51,174 nucleotides of DNA from Clostridiales bacterium (GTDB lineage Bacteria; Acidobacteriota; Aminicenantia; Aminicenantales; UBA8522), in NCBI GenBank assembly GCA_029907205.1, contig JARYMI010000025.1:1-51174 (forward strand), written 5' to 3'. The notes beneath the pieces were generated by a model, which saw only the letters and a list, made by a program, of their open reading frames with translations, was not told the origin of the DNA and did no database searches. How positions within the stretch are numbered: position 1 is the stretch's first letter; every line of letters starts with the position of its first letter. A program made the position numbers and the translations under genes. This document shows positions 1 through 7,331 of this stretch, one piece after another.

Positions 1-67
1 GATATTTGTTGAGAATGGTCGTGACTTTTGTTTTTATGGCCTCCACGTTACCCTCCGGGTTGATCAT
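1..67 (-). CDS. possible N-terminus of an edge-truncated gene, unknown product
   Basis: On the minus strand an ATG at 67-65 opens a frame that runs off the left edge; the 22 visible residues begin MINPEGNVEAIK. A stop codon lies five codons upstream of the ATG, so this is either a true start or a broken gene. The upstream residues DPKN followed by MINPEG resemble the C-terminal DPK-x-x-x-NP motif of FAD-linked oxidases, but that stop precedes them. No Shine-Dalgarno sequence is visible. The only support is the open frame and a leftward promoter at 233-262. I do not recognise the product. Confidence 0.22.
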   Translation of the reverse strand, partial: MINPEGNVEAIKTKVTTILNKY

Positions 68-232
68 GTTTTTCGGGTCTCAGAATGAATCACGGTTCTC
101 GGTTGAAGAGGGGGAGAAAGAAGCCTCCCTGGAAACAAAGAAAGGGGTGGATAGCTTGGGAATATAAAATCTATGACTCCTTCTTATAAATATGAAACAA
201 AAACAAAAATGATTAAAAATAAAAGGAAGCTT

Positions 233-262
233 TTTATATCAGATGGGATTCTTGTTTGTCAA
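233..262 (-). promoter_or_regulatory. leftward sigma-70-type promoter
   Basis: On the minus strand TTGACA (262-257) is followed after 18 bases by TATAAA (238-233), so transcription would start near 226 and run left. It lies beyond the inverted repeat that follows glnA and would serve whatever gene begins near the left edge, with a long leader of about 160 nt. Confidence 0.45.
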
Positions 263-283
263 GGCCAGCGTCACCTTTCGTTA

Positions 284-459
284 GCATCTCCGTTTCTTTG
301 ATGGCCCAGACCGGGAATAGGATCCTGTCACGGCGCGTCCCCTTCCGTCCTCGCTCCACCCATCCCCCCGTGGGGAACCCCTTACGCTGCGGGCGGGAGG
401 GGACTAACGCCGTGCCACCCTTTGACGATCATTCGAACAAATCATAGAAACGGAGATGC
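284..459. repeat. 176-bp nested inverted repeat downstream of glnA
   Basis: A perfect 14-bp inverted pair bounds the element: GCATCTCCGTTTCT at 284-297 and its complement at 446-459. Nested inside are CACGGCG (329-335) with CGCCGTG (408-414), and GTCCCCT (337-343) with AGGGGAC (398-404), so one long folded structure can form on either strand. The centre is very GC-rich, unlike the AT-rich flanks. It begins 14 bp beyond the glnA stop codon. No U-tract follows on the glnA side, so it is not a textbook terminator. It could be a REP/MITE-like repeat, a structured 3' UTR or a small RNA. Confidence 0.6.
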
Positions 460-472
460 ATCCGCACCCTTA

Positions 473-1879
473 TCAGAGGAAGGGCAGGTACTTTCTGACC
501 TCAAAGTCGCTGACCTGTTTTTCGAACTCCCGCGAGACGTTGACGTTGTACTCCTCGATCTCCGCCCGCTTGTTGGCGATGAATGTCGTGAAGATGTGAT
601 CGCCCAGAGTCTCCCGCACGAGGTCGCTTTTCTCCATGAGCTTGATGGCTTCCTCTAAGTTTCGGGGAAGGACGCGGATGTCAAATCTTTTCTGCTTGGC
701 GCTCGACATCCGGTAGATGTTCTCCTCGACGGACTCAGGAAGAGAATACCCTTCCTTGACTCCCTTGAGGCCTGCCATGAGCATCGTGGCAAAGGCCAAA
801 TATAAATTGCAAGCCGGATCGGGGGACCGCAGCTCGATCCGCGTCGCTCCCTCCTTGCCGGGCTGGTATTCAGGAACTCGGATGTAGGCTGACCTGTTCC
901 GTTGACCCCAGGCGATGTAGACCGGAGCTTCGTAGCCCTCGATCAGCCGCTTGTAGGAATTGACCCACTGGTTGAGCACGGCCGAGATCTCGCGTGCATG
1001 GGTGATCAGGCCGGCCATGTAGCGATAGGCGACGTCAGAGAGATGATACTTGTTCTTCGGGGCGAAGAAGATATTTTTCCCGTCTTTCCAGAGAGACTGA
1101 TGGACGTGCATGCCGCTTCCGTTCTGGCCGTTGAGGGGCTTGGGCATGAAGGTTGCGTAGAGGTTGTGCATGCGGCTGATTTTTTTCACCATGTAGCGGA
1201 AGAGCATGCAGATATCGGCCATGTCCAGGGCGCTCTGGTACTTGAGGTCGATTTCGTGCTGGCCGTGGGCCACTTCATGATGGTCGTATTCGGATTCGAT
1301 ACCCATTTTTTTGAGCAGGAGCTGGACCTCTTTGCGGATGCCGCCGTGTTTGCCGCTAAAAAAATACCCCCCTTTGTCGGTAAAGCTTGGGTCTTTGTCG
1401 CTGGGGAAGAGGAAAAACTCGAGCTCTGGCCCGACCTTGAAATCATCGACCCCGAATTCTTCCTTGGCCTGCTTGAGCGTTTTTTTGAGGATGTAGCGCG
1501 AATCTCCTTCGTAGTTGTTGCCTTCAGGAGTCAGGATGTCGCCGAACATGATCGCTTCGCGCCAACGGATGTCCTCGGAAAAGCCGACGTATTCCCAGGG
1601 CAGAACGCGGAAGGTGCGAGCTTCGGGCTTGATGACCAAGTCACTTTCTTCAATCCGGACAAATCCCTCGACCGAAGAACCGTCAAATCCTTTGCCGTCG
1701 CGGAAAGCCTTCTCCAGCTCCTCGCTGGGGAAGGCGAAATCCATCGGCCTGCCGAGGATGTCGGGGAAATGCAGGCGCACGAATTCGATTCTGTTGGCCG
1801 GGTTCATGACATAGTCGAGAACCTCGCTTTCTGTTTCGATGCCAAAGCCTTGAGCGGGTCCTTTAGCTGGATCAGGCAT
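473..1879 (-). CDS. glnA: glutamine synthetase, type I
   Basis: Condenses glutamate and ammonia to glutamine with ATP; a cytoplasmic dodecamer in this family. The 468 residues carry the DGSS latch-region motif (66-69), the NGSGMHVHQSL ATP/metal motif near residue 280, NRSAYIRVP and the RIELRSPDP substrate-binding segment. The region where GSI-beta enzymes have the adenylylated NLYDLP tyrosine reads EENIYRMSS, closer to the non-adenylylated GSI-alpha form, so control by adenylylation is unlikely. The ATG is preceded by AAAAGGAGG at good spacing. An Lrp/AsnC-type regulator is divergently transcribed from the adjacent AT-rich intergenic region, a plausible nitrogen-responsive arrangement. The product call is secure; the subclass is inferred from this one motif. 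Confidence 0.97.
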   Translation of the reverse strand: MPDPAKGPAQGFGIETESEVLDYVMNPANRIEFVRLHFPDILGRPMDFAFPSEELEKAFRDGKGFDGSSVEGFVRIEESDLVIKPEARTFRVLPWEYVGFSEDIRWREAIMFGDILTPEGNNYEGDSRYILKKTLKQAKEEFGVDDFKVGPELEFFLFPSDKDPSFTDKGGYFFSGKHGGIRKEVQLLLKKMGIESEYDHHEVAHGQHEIDLKYQSALDMADICMLFRYMVKKISRMHNLYATFMPKPLNGQNGSGMHVHQSLWKDGKNIFFAPKNKYHLSDVAYRYMAGLITHAREISAVLNQWVNSYKRLIEGYEAPVYIAWGQRNRSAYIRVPEYQPGKEGATRIELRSPDPACNLYLAFATMLMAGLKGVKEGYSLPESVEENIYRMSSAKQKRFDIRVLPRNLEEAIKLMEKSDLVRETLGDHIFTTFIANKRAEIEEYNVNVSREFEKQVSDFEVRKYLPFL

Positions 1880-1982
1880 TCAATCCTCCTTTTATTTAAA
1901 TTTTATTGACCGCGGCAGGGCAATCATCTAAGATGAAGAACAGGCCGGGTCGTGAAAGCGCAAAGATTAACATTTGGGTTTA

Positions 1983-2011
1983 TTTGTAATATATTTTGTT
2001 TCATTTGTCAA
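1983..2011 (-). promoter_or_regulatory. putative glnA promoter
   Basis: On the minus strand TTGACA (2011-2006) is followed after 17 bases by TACAAA (1988-1983). This gives a glnA leader of about 95-100 nt ending in a strong Shine-Dalgarno sequence. The region is AT-rich and shared with the divergent regulator gene. Confidence 0.45.
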
Positions 2012-2044
2012 GAAAATTGTTAATATTACATTCAAATGACTATT

Positions 2045-2073
2045 AATTATAAGTTTTTCAAGTCAATTATAAG
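2045..2073. repeat. short direct repeat in front of the Lrp-type gene
   Basis: AATTATAAG occurs at 2045-2053 and again at 2065-2073, two helical turns apart (20 bp), with the second copy overlapping the Shine-Dalgarno sequence of the Lrp-type gene. It could be an autoregulatory site for the Lrp-type protein, since Lrp proteins bind phased AT-rich sites; that is only inference. Confidence 0.3.
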
Positions 2074-2081
2074 GAGGCATC

Positions 2082-2525
2082 ATGATTGATGAACTCGAAG
2101 AAAAAATCATCCGGTCCATGAATCAAAACGCCCGCAAAAGCCTGCGGGAAATCGCCAAAGAAGTGGGAACATCGGCCACTGCCGTTATCAATAAGGTGAA
2201 GAAATTGGAAACCGCGGGCGTCATCAAAGGATATATCCCCCTTGTCAGCGCTGAGCATTTTGGGTTCGATTTAATCGCGATCATTGCCCTCCGCATCTCC
2301 AAGGGGAAATTGCTCGAGACCCAGGAAAAAATTTCCCAGGACCGCCGGGTCACGGCCGTTTACGATATCACCGGCGAATGGGACTCGCTCGTTATCGGCC
2401 GGTTCAGAGGCCGCGATGACCTCAACAATTTCATCAAGGGCATTCTTTCCCTTCCTTATGTCGACAGGACCGTCACTCACATTGTCCTGAACGTGGTCAA
2501 AGATGAAAAGCGCGTCCAGGTTTGA
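2082..2525 (+). CDS. Lrp/AsnC-family transcriptional regulator
   Basis: A 147-residue protein of normal Lrp/AsnC length. Residues 1-60 form the AsnC-type winged helix-turn-helix (SLREIAKEVGTSATAVINKV), and about 65-147 form the RAM ligand-binding and oligomerisation domain, including the VYDITGEWDSLVIGRF stretch. Such proteins sense amino acids or related metabolites and bind AT-rich DNA as dimers to octamers. The ATG follows AAGGAGG at optimal spacing. It is divergent from glnA and 72 bp upstream of AdoMet decarboxylase in the same direction, so nitrogen or polyamine genes are likely targets. The effector cannot be read from the sequence. Confidence 0.93.
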   Translation: MIDELEEKIIRSMNQNARKSLREIAKEVGTSATAVINKVKKLETAGVIKGYIPLVSAEHFGFDLIAIIALRISKGKLLETQEKISQDRRVTAVYDITGEWDSLVIGRFRGRDDLNNFIKGILSLPYVDRTVTHIVLNVVKDEKRVQV

Positions 2526-2597
2526 TGCGCCGAAAGCAGTATCCTTGACAGGAGGAGAAATATCACCTAAGGTATAGCTTCTGAGGAGGAGAGGAAA

Positions 2598-3041
2598 ATG
2601 GACAGGGAAACGCACGAAACGATCGGCCATCATTATATCGTTGAAGCATCAGGATGCGACCCAAAGATCATCGGCAGCGTCGAGAAAGTCCAACAGATTC
2701 TTGTCAAGGCTGCAGAGGTGGCCGGCGCCCAGGTCTGGTCCATTTCTTTCAGCCGGTTCCCTCCTCACGGAGTCAGCGGCGTCGTCGTCATTTCCGAATC
2801 CCACATCTCCACCCACACCTGGCCAGAGTACGGCTACGTGGCCCTGGATATCTACACCTGCGGCAAGCACGTCGACCCGGAGAAAGCCGTTGTCTTTGCC
2901 GTGGAAGCGTTTGGATCGTCAACGTCCCACATAACGGAAATTACCCGAGGCCTTGACGAGGGAGATTCCATCTACTACCACAGCTTTGTCACCTGGGAAG
3001 AGGACTTCGAGAAAGGAACCCTCAAGAGGAACGAGACTTAG
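2598..3041 (+). CDS. speD: S-adenosylmethionine decarboxylase proenzyme (prokaryotic class 1B)
   Basis: Makes decarboxylated AdoMet, the aminopropyl donor for spermidine synthesis. Family members self-cleave at a serine to generate a pyruvoyl cofactor. Here the site is E67-S68 in SESHISTHTWPE, with H73 and C88 at +5 and +20, the same spacing as the catalytic Ser/His/Cys of the Thermotoga enzyme. Length (147 aa) is slightly above the usual 120-140. GAGGAGGAGAGG immediately precedes the ATG. It probably shares a transcript with the Lrp-type gene upstream. No spermidine synthase gene lies nearby. Confidence 0.96.
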   Translation: MDRETHETIGHHYIVEASGCDPKIIGSVEKVQQILVKAAEVAGAQVWSISFSRFPPHGVSGVVVISESHISTHTWPEYGYVALDIYTCGKHVDPEKAVVFAVEAFGSSTSHITEITRGLDEGDSIYYHSFVTWEEDFEKGTLKRNET

Positions 3042-3047
3042 CTTGGG

Positions 3048-3079
3048 ACAAACGGCTGTAAAATTATTTTACGGTTTGT
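3048..3079. repeat. inverted repeat, possible activator site or weak terminator
   Basis: A 15-bp palindrome, GTAAAATTATTTTAC (3058-3072), is flanked by ACAAAC (3048-3053) and GTTTGT (3074-3079), so the whole can form a two-part hairpin. It lies just after the speD stop but has no U-tract. Its centre is about 115 bp upstream of the start predicted from the sigma-54 match at 3153-3169, the usual distance for an enhancer-binding-protein site. Confidence 0.4.
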
Positions 3080-3152
3080 AAAAAGAGACTTGGGAGTTCG
3101 TTCATCTTTTTCTACTCATGGGGGGATAAAACAAGACCTGAGCCCTTTTCGT

Positions 3153-3169
3153 TTGGCACGAAAAATGCT
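3153..3169 (+). promoter_or_regulatory. candidate sigma-54 (-24/-12) promoter
   Basis: TTGGCACGAAAAATGCT matches the sigma-54 consensus YTGGCACG-N4-TTGCW at all -24 positions and at four of five -12 positions, with GG and GC the required 12 bases apart (3155 and 3167). Transcription would begin near 3180 and read into the M1-like gene, leaving a leader of about 85 nt. Use of this site depends on an NtrC-type activator; one is encoded at 5941-7329. Confidence 0.55.
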
Positions 3170-3252
3170 TCCGTTTCTATCGACATGAGGGCCGATCAAA
3201 CCAGCAGCCTCGTCGGGGAAAAGAAGAGGTTACTGCCACCGGCTGTTTAAGG

Positions 3253-3258
3253 TATAAT
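3253..3258 (+). promoter_or_regulatory. TATAAT -10 box, leaderless start for the M1-like gene
   Basis: A perfect TATAAT ends exactly 6 nt before the GTG start codon at 3265, and no Shine-Dalgarno sequence lies between, so transcription would start at the first codon. The -35 region at 17-bp spacing (3230-3235) is poor. Confidence 0.5.
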
Positions 3259-3264
3259 AGATAG

Positions 3265-5904
3265 GTGAAAACGAAAATTGTCGGCTGGGTGTCGAGCTGG
3301 TTTCTCGTTATCAGTTCATCCTTGTCCGCAGCCGCTCAGGGACAGAGCATCCAGGATTTCATTCGCAACCTGGAAAGCTCCCTTCAAATCAAAGATTTTG
3401 CCTCTTACCTTGACGCCTTCAACTCCGATCTTCAGGAAGACGAGAAGGAAACCCTATCCTTCTATTTCGACAAGATGAAGATGGAATCCGTGACGTTTCA
3501 CTGGGCTAACAAAGGGAGCATCCGGTACGATGACCCCCAGGTCTTTCTTCAAGTCGTCATTCAAAATCCCTATTCTGCGCTTATCGAGGTATGGCAGCTG
3601 AGGTTAGCTCAGGTCGAGGGGCGATGGAAGATTCGAGAGAAAAGCGTCCGGGGGAACCTCAGCCAGCTTTTTAAGATCAATATTCCAGCCGAGCGTGTCG
3701 AGCGGGCGGCTCTGGTCGAGATCAACCATGTCGATATTAGCCTGTCTTTTAAAGATGCACTCATCTTTTATGACAATATCCCCGGGCTGGAAACAGCTCT
3801 TTTAGTCATCGGAGACGGCCACCTTTCCTTCAGCCCTTCAGATAAAAACGAACAGCATCAGCTCGATCTCCTTTTCAAGAGCCGGAGGCTGGAAGACAAG
3901 GTCGAATACGCTTTCCTCCGCTTCTCGATGTCTTTTTTCGAGCGGAATATAAAGATCACAAGGAAAGATCAAGACAGGAATACGCCCGTCTCCGAAGTGG
4001 ACAGGAACAAGGCCTCTTCACTGTTCAGAAAGCATCATCTCCATTATTTTACAGTGCAGAGCCCCCTGAGTGCAGAGCCTCTTTCCTTCTTGCCGCAGGG
4101 GGAAGAGGCCGTCTTCGAGGTTCGTGCCAGAAAAGCCGGCGACCTTGCATACGTCTATTCCGCGTTCGCCGAGGAAGAGATAACGCTCTATGACCGTTCG
4201 CGGGAGCGCTTCATCAACCTTTACTCTCCTTCTTCCGAGAAGGAGAAAAAACGGATGATCATAACCTTCAGCCAGAAGTATGATGTGGAAAACTATGACA
4301 TCGAACTGAGTTACGAGCCGAGAGATTTTCACCTCTCGGCCAAGGCCAGGATCGATATGACGGCTCGCCTCGGGTCGCTCGACTCGGTCAAATTCAGGTT
4401 TCACCCGGGTTTGGAAATTCTCCGCATCTCGGATGAGAAAAAGAGGGAGCTTTTTTTCACCCGAGATAAGGTCGGCGAACTTCTCTATGTGTATTTTATT
4501 GAGCCCGTCGACAAGGACGAGAACGTGGCGATCGAAGTGTATTATCGGGGGATCCTGAAACCGCCCCCTCAACTGACTGACACTGTAACCTCTTCCCAGT
4601 TCAATGACACCGTTATTGTCGTCCCTCCTCAATATGACACCTATCTTCTCAGCCACTCCTCCCGATGGTACCCTTGTCCGCCTGACGAGGACTATTTCAC
4701 CGCCCGGTTGAAAATCATCGTTCCGCCTGAATACAACTGCATATCCAACGGGCTTCTCCAGGAACAAGGCAAGCTCAACGGGATGCAGCGCGTGACAGAA
4801 ATCGACAAAATAGGGAGCACCTACTCAGTCTTTGTGACGAAGACTCCGGTCAAATACCTGACGTTTCTGGTTGGCAAGCTGACCCTTGTTCAACAGAACG
4901 AAGATTCTCTGCCTTTGTTTTCTTATGTTTCATCTGATTTACGGTTCGCGAAAAAGAACATCCTGGAAGAGACAGCCAAGATCATGGAGTTTTACGAAAG
5001 CCGGTTTGGCCCTTTTCCCTTCGAAGCGCTCTCTGTCGTCCAAAGGCTGTGGATGAACGGCGGAGGCCACAGCCCAGCCTCCTTTATTGTCCTCAACAGT
5101 ATTCCCCGGACCTCAAAGCGGGAGTCAGCTGCGGACCTTGTTTATGACCTGAATAGTCCGGTCGACCTGAGGGAGTGGAAGGAGTATTTTCTTGCCCATG
5201 AAATAGCCCATCAATGGTGGGGGCAGGGAGTGACGTGGTCTCGCTACCGGGATCAGTGGCTGAGCGAAGGCCTGGCTCAGTTCGCTTCCATCCTCTATAT
5301 CCGGTCAAAATATAATCATAGGGCATTCTCTAACATTTTAAAAAAGTTTTCCAAGTGGACTGAGAAGAAGTCTGCATTCGGGCCGATCACGCTCGGCTCC
5401 CGCCTCAGCTTTCTCGATTTCCAGGCCTACCAGGCTATTATTTACAACAAGAGTGCGCTGGCCATGAACATGCTTCTCGATCTTTTAGGGGAAGACGTGT
5501 TTTTTGCCGGCCTGAGAGAGTTCGTCGCTGAACATAAATATTCAGCGGCCAGCACGGGACAGTTTCGGCGGGTCATGGAAAAAGCTTCCGGACGAGACCT
5601 TGACCAATTTTTTTCTCTCTGGTTCAATTCTCACGTTCTCCCCGAAAGCCGGGTCAGCTATGAAACGGTCACGAAGCAAGGCGGCCTCTTCCTTAGACTT
5701 ACAGTGGAACAGGCCGGACATGTTTTTGCCTATCCTCTCTGGGTTGAATGGCAAGAAAAGGGCAGTGCCGGGCGTCGCCGCGAAAAGGTCATCATCGATG
5801 AAAGAAGCCAGGAATTCGAGTTTCCACTTCAAAACAAGGCGACAAAGGTCGTCGTCAACCCGGACCGGGCTGTGCCCGGCAGAATTGCTGTCCACGGGGG
5901 CTGA
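3265..5904 (+). CDS. exported M1-family (gluzincin) metallopeptidase-like protein
   Basis: An 879-residue protein with an N-terminal signal peptide (about 1-26, ending SAAAQG) and a zinc site HEIAH at 645-649 with the third ligand E668 exactly 18 residues on (HExxH-x18-E), typical of M1 peptidases. The large N-terminal half is beta-rich and unassigned. The exopeptidase GxMEN motif expected upstream of HExxH reads NGGGHSPAS, without the glutamate that binds the free amino terminus, so it may not be a true aminopeptidase. A YNKSA segment near 732 fits the catalytic tyrosine region. The GTG start has no ribosome site but a TATAAT box 6 nt upstream; a sigma-54 promoter match lies further up. The substrate is unknown; location is probably periplasm or outer surface. 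Confidence 0.85.
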   Translation: MKTKIVGWVSSWFLVISSSLSAAAQGQSIQDFIRNLESSLQIKDFASYLDAFNSDLQEDEKETLSFYFDKMKMESVTFHWANKGSIRYDDPQVFLQVVIQNPYSALIEVWQLRLAQVEGRWKIREKSVRGNLSQLFKINIPAERVERAALVEINHVDISLSFKDALIFYDNIPGLETALLVIGDGHLSFSPSDKNEQHQLDLLFKSRRLEDKVEYAFLRFSMSFFERNIKITRKDQDRNTPVSEVDRNKASSLFRKHHLHYFTVQSPLSAEPLSFLPQGEEAVFEVRARKAGDLAYVYSAFAEEEITLYDRSRERFINLYSPSSEKEKKRMIITFSQKYDVENYDIELSYEPRDFHLSAKARIDMTARLGSLDSVKFRFHPGLEILRISDEKKRELFFTRDKVGELLYVYFIEPVDKDENVAIEVYYRGILKPPPQLTDTVTSSQFNDTVIVVPPQYDTYLLSHSSRWYPCPPDEDYFTARLKIIVPPEYNCISNGLLQEQGKLNGMQRVTEIDKIGSTYSVFVTKTPVKYLTFLVGKLTLVQQNEDSLPLFSYVSSDLRFAKKNILEETAKIMEFYESRFGPFPFEALSVVQRLWMNGGGHSPASFIVLNSIPRTSKRESAADLVYDLNSPVDLREWKEYFLAHEIAHQWWGQGVTWSRYRDQWLSEGLAQFASILYIRSKYNHRAFSNILKKFSKWTEKKSAFGPITLGSRLSFLDFQAYQAIIYNKSALAMNMLLDLLGEDVFFAGLREFVAEHKYSAASTGQFRRVMEKASGRDLDQFFSLWFNSHVLPESRVSYETVTKQGGLFLRLTVEQAGHVFAYPLWVEWQEKGSAGRRREKVIIDERSQEFEFPLQNKATKVVVNPDRAVPGRIAVHGG

Positions 5905-5940
5905 GTCAACTTCTGCAGGACCGATTCCCTCTTTTCCGGA

Positions 5941-7329
5941 CTAACTTAAAGTGTCCGGGTCGATGTTCAACCGTTTGATCATTTCATTGAGAGTTGTTGC
6001 TTTTAGGCCTAAAGAACGGGCTGCTTTTTTCTGGACCCCGCGGGCTTTTCTGAGGGCTTTGAGGATAACTTCTCTCTGGAACAGTTGGGTCTGCTCTTTG
6101 AGGGTCAGGTCGGCATCTGGATTCTCGTTCAGGCTATCCATCTCTGGCCTGTTGGAGGAAAAAAGAGGCGGCAGGCTGCTTCGGGTGATCGTGCTCGAGT
6201 TCGTCAGGACAACAGCTCGCTCGATCAGGTTCTCGAGCTCGCGGACGTTTCCCGGCCAGTCGTGGCTTTCGAGGATTTCCATCACGTCCTCGGTTACCCC
6301 CTCGATCTCCTTTTTATTCTCCCGGCTGTAAACATCGACGAAATGCTTAACCAACAGGGGGATGTCTTCCTTCCTCTCCCGCAGGGGCGGCAGTTCGATC
6401 TTAATGACGTTGAGACGGTAAAAAAGGTCCTGACGAAAATTTTTCCTGGCGATGAGCTCCTCCAAGTCCGCGTTCGTGGCCGCGATGATGCGGGTGTCCA
6501 CCCGGATGGTCTTTGTCCCGCCCAACCTCATGAACTCTTTATATTGCATGACTCGAAGCAGCTTGGCCTGAGTTTCGAGGTTGAGCGTGGAGATCTCGTC
6601 GAAGAAGATGCTCCCCCTGTCGGCCGCCTCAAAAAGCCCCTTCTTCTGGTTGACGGCGCCTGTGAAGGCTCCTTTGACATGGCCGAAGAGATGGCTCTCC
6701 AGGAGGTCGGGAGGGAGGGAGCCGCTGTTGACGATGATGAAGGGGAAATTTCGCCGGTCGCTGTTCTGGTGGATGGCCCTGGCTACGAGTTCCTTGCCTG
6801 TTCCGCTTTCCCCCTGGACCAAGATTGTGCTCCGGGTCGGCGCCGTGGCCCTGATCAGCTCGAAAATCTTGAGCATCGGCTTGCTTCGGCCGATGATGTT
6901 ATCGAACCCGAATTTTCTGGTCAGCTCATCTTTCAGCCGGATGTTCTCTTCCTGAAGGCTCTTGTGCTCCAGGGCCCTCTTGATGGTGAGGAGAAGCTCG
7001 TCATGCTTGAAGGGCTTCTGGATGTAGTCGTAAGCCCCCATTTTCATGGCCGTGATGGCCGATTCGACCGAGGCATAGGCTGTGATGATGATGATAACGG
7101 CCTGGGGGTCGATCTTTTTGATCCCTTTAAGGACGTCGATCCCGTCCAGGCCCGGCATCAGCAGGTCGAGTAGGATGAGGTCATAAGCCTGAGAAGAATG
7201 TTTTTCTAAAGCCTCCTCGCCCGAGGAGGACAATTCCACTTCGTAGCCCTCGGAGGTCAGGAGCTGGCTCAAGACCTCATGGATGATGGGTTCGTCGTCG
7301 ACAACATGGATTATTCCTTTATCAGCCAT
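5941..7329 (-). CDS. NtrC-family sigma-54 response regulator
   Basis: A 462-residue enhancer-binding protein with three parts: receiver domain (1-120) with acidic D11/D12, phosphorylatable D55 and the conserved lysine in IQKPFK; AAA+ domain with Walker A GESGTGKE, the sigma-54-contact loop GAFTGA, Walker B GSIFFDEI and the arginine-rich LPPLRERKEDIP segment; and a Fis-type helix-turn-helix at the C-terminus (AARSLGLKATTLNEMIKRL). It activates sigma-54 RNA polymerase after phosphorylation. It begins 2 bp after the stop of the histidine kinase gene and is presumably translated with it. Two sigma-54 promoter matches in this window (3153 and 37098) are candidate targets. Confidence 0.96.
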   Translation of the reverse strand: MADKGIIHVVDDEPIIHEVLSQLLTSEGYEVELSSSGEEALEKHSSQAYDLILLDLLMPGLDGIDVLKGIKKIDPQAVIIIITAYASVESAITAMKMGAYDYIQKPFKHDELLLTIKRALEHKSLQEENIRLKDELTRKFGFDNIIGRSKPMLKIFELIRATAPTRSTILVQGESGTGKELVARAIHQNSDRRNFPFIIVNSGSLPPDLLESHLFGHVKGAFTGAVNQKKGLFEAADRGSIFFDEISTLNLETQAKLLRVMQYKEFMRLGGTKTIRVDTRIIAATNADLEELIARKNFRQDLFYRLNVIKIELPPLRERKEDIPLLVKHFVDVYSRENKKEIEGVTEDVMEILESHDWPGNVRELENLIERAVVLTNSSTITRSSLPPLFSSNRPEMDSLNENPDADLTLKEQTQLFQREVILKALRKARGVQKKAARSLGLKATTLNEMIKRLNIDPDTLS

Positions 7330-7331
7330 GG

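Larger units (their letters stand above)
68..472. other. non-coding stretch behind glnA
   Basis: About 400 bases with no convincing gene. It holds an AT-rich segment (roughly 160-240), a leftward sigma-70-type promoter (233-262) and a nested inverted repeat (284-459). A purine-rich Shine-Dalgarno-like run on the minus strand near 185-192 has no usable start codon after it. Short frames here have neither ribosome sites nor protein-like composition. Confidence 0.6.

Noticed and set aside
902..1909. 335-codon open frame on the plus strand opposite glnA
   Set aside because: It is the antisense of a fully conserved glutamine synthetase gene; its predicted peptide has no recognisable domain. The same applies to long antisense frames opposite the kinase (9474-10562), the activator (6085-7173) and ligA (34502-35422).
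5936..5958. CCGGAC/GTCCGG inverted repeat between convergent M1-like and activator genes as a terminator
   Set aside because: Only 6 bp of stem, an 11-nt loop and no T-tract on either strand; it also overlaps the activator stop codon.
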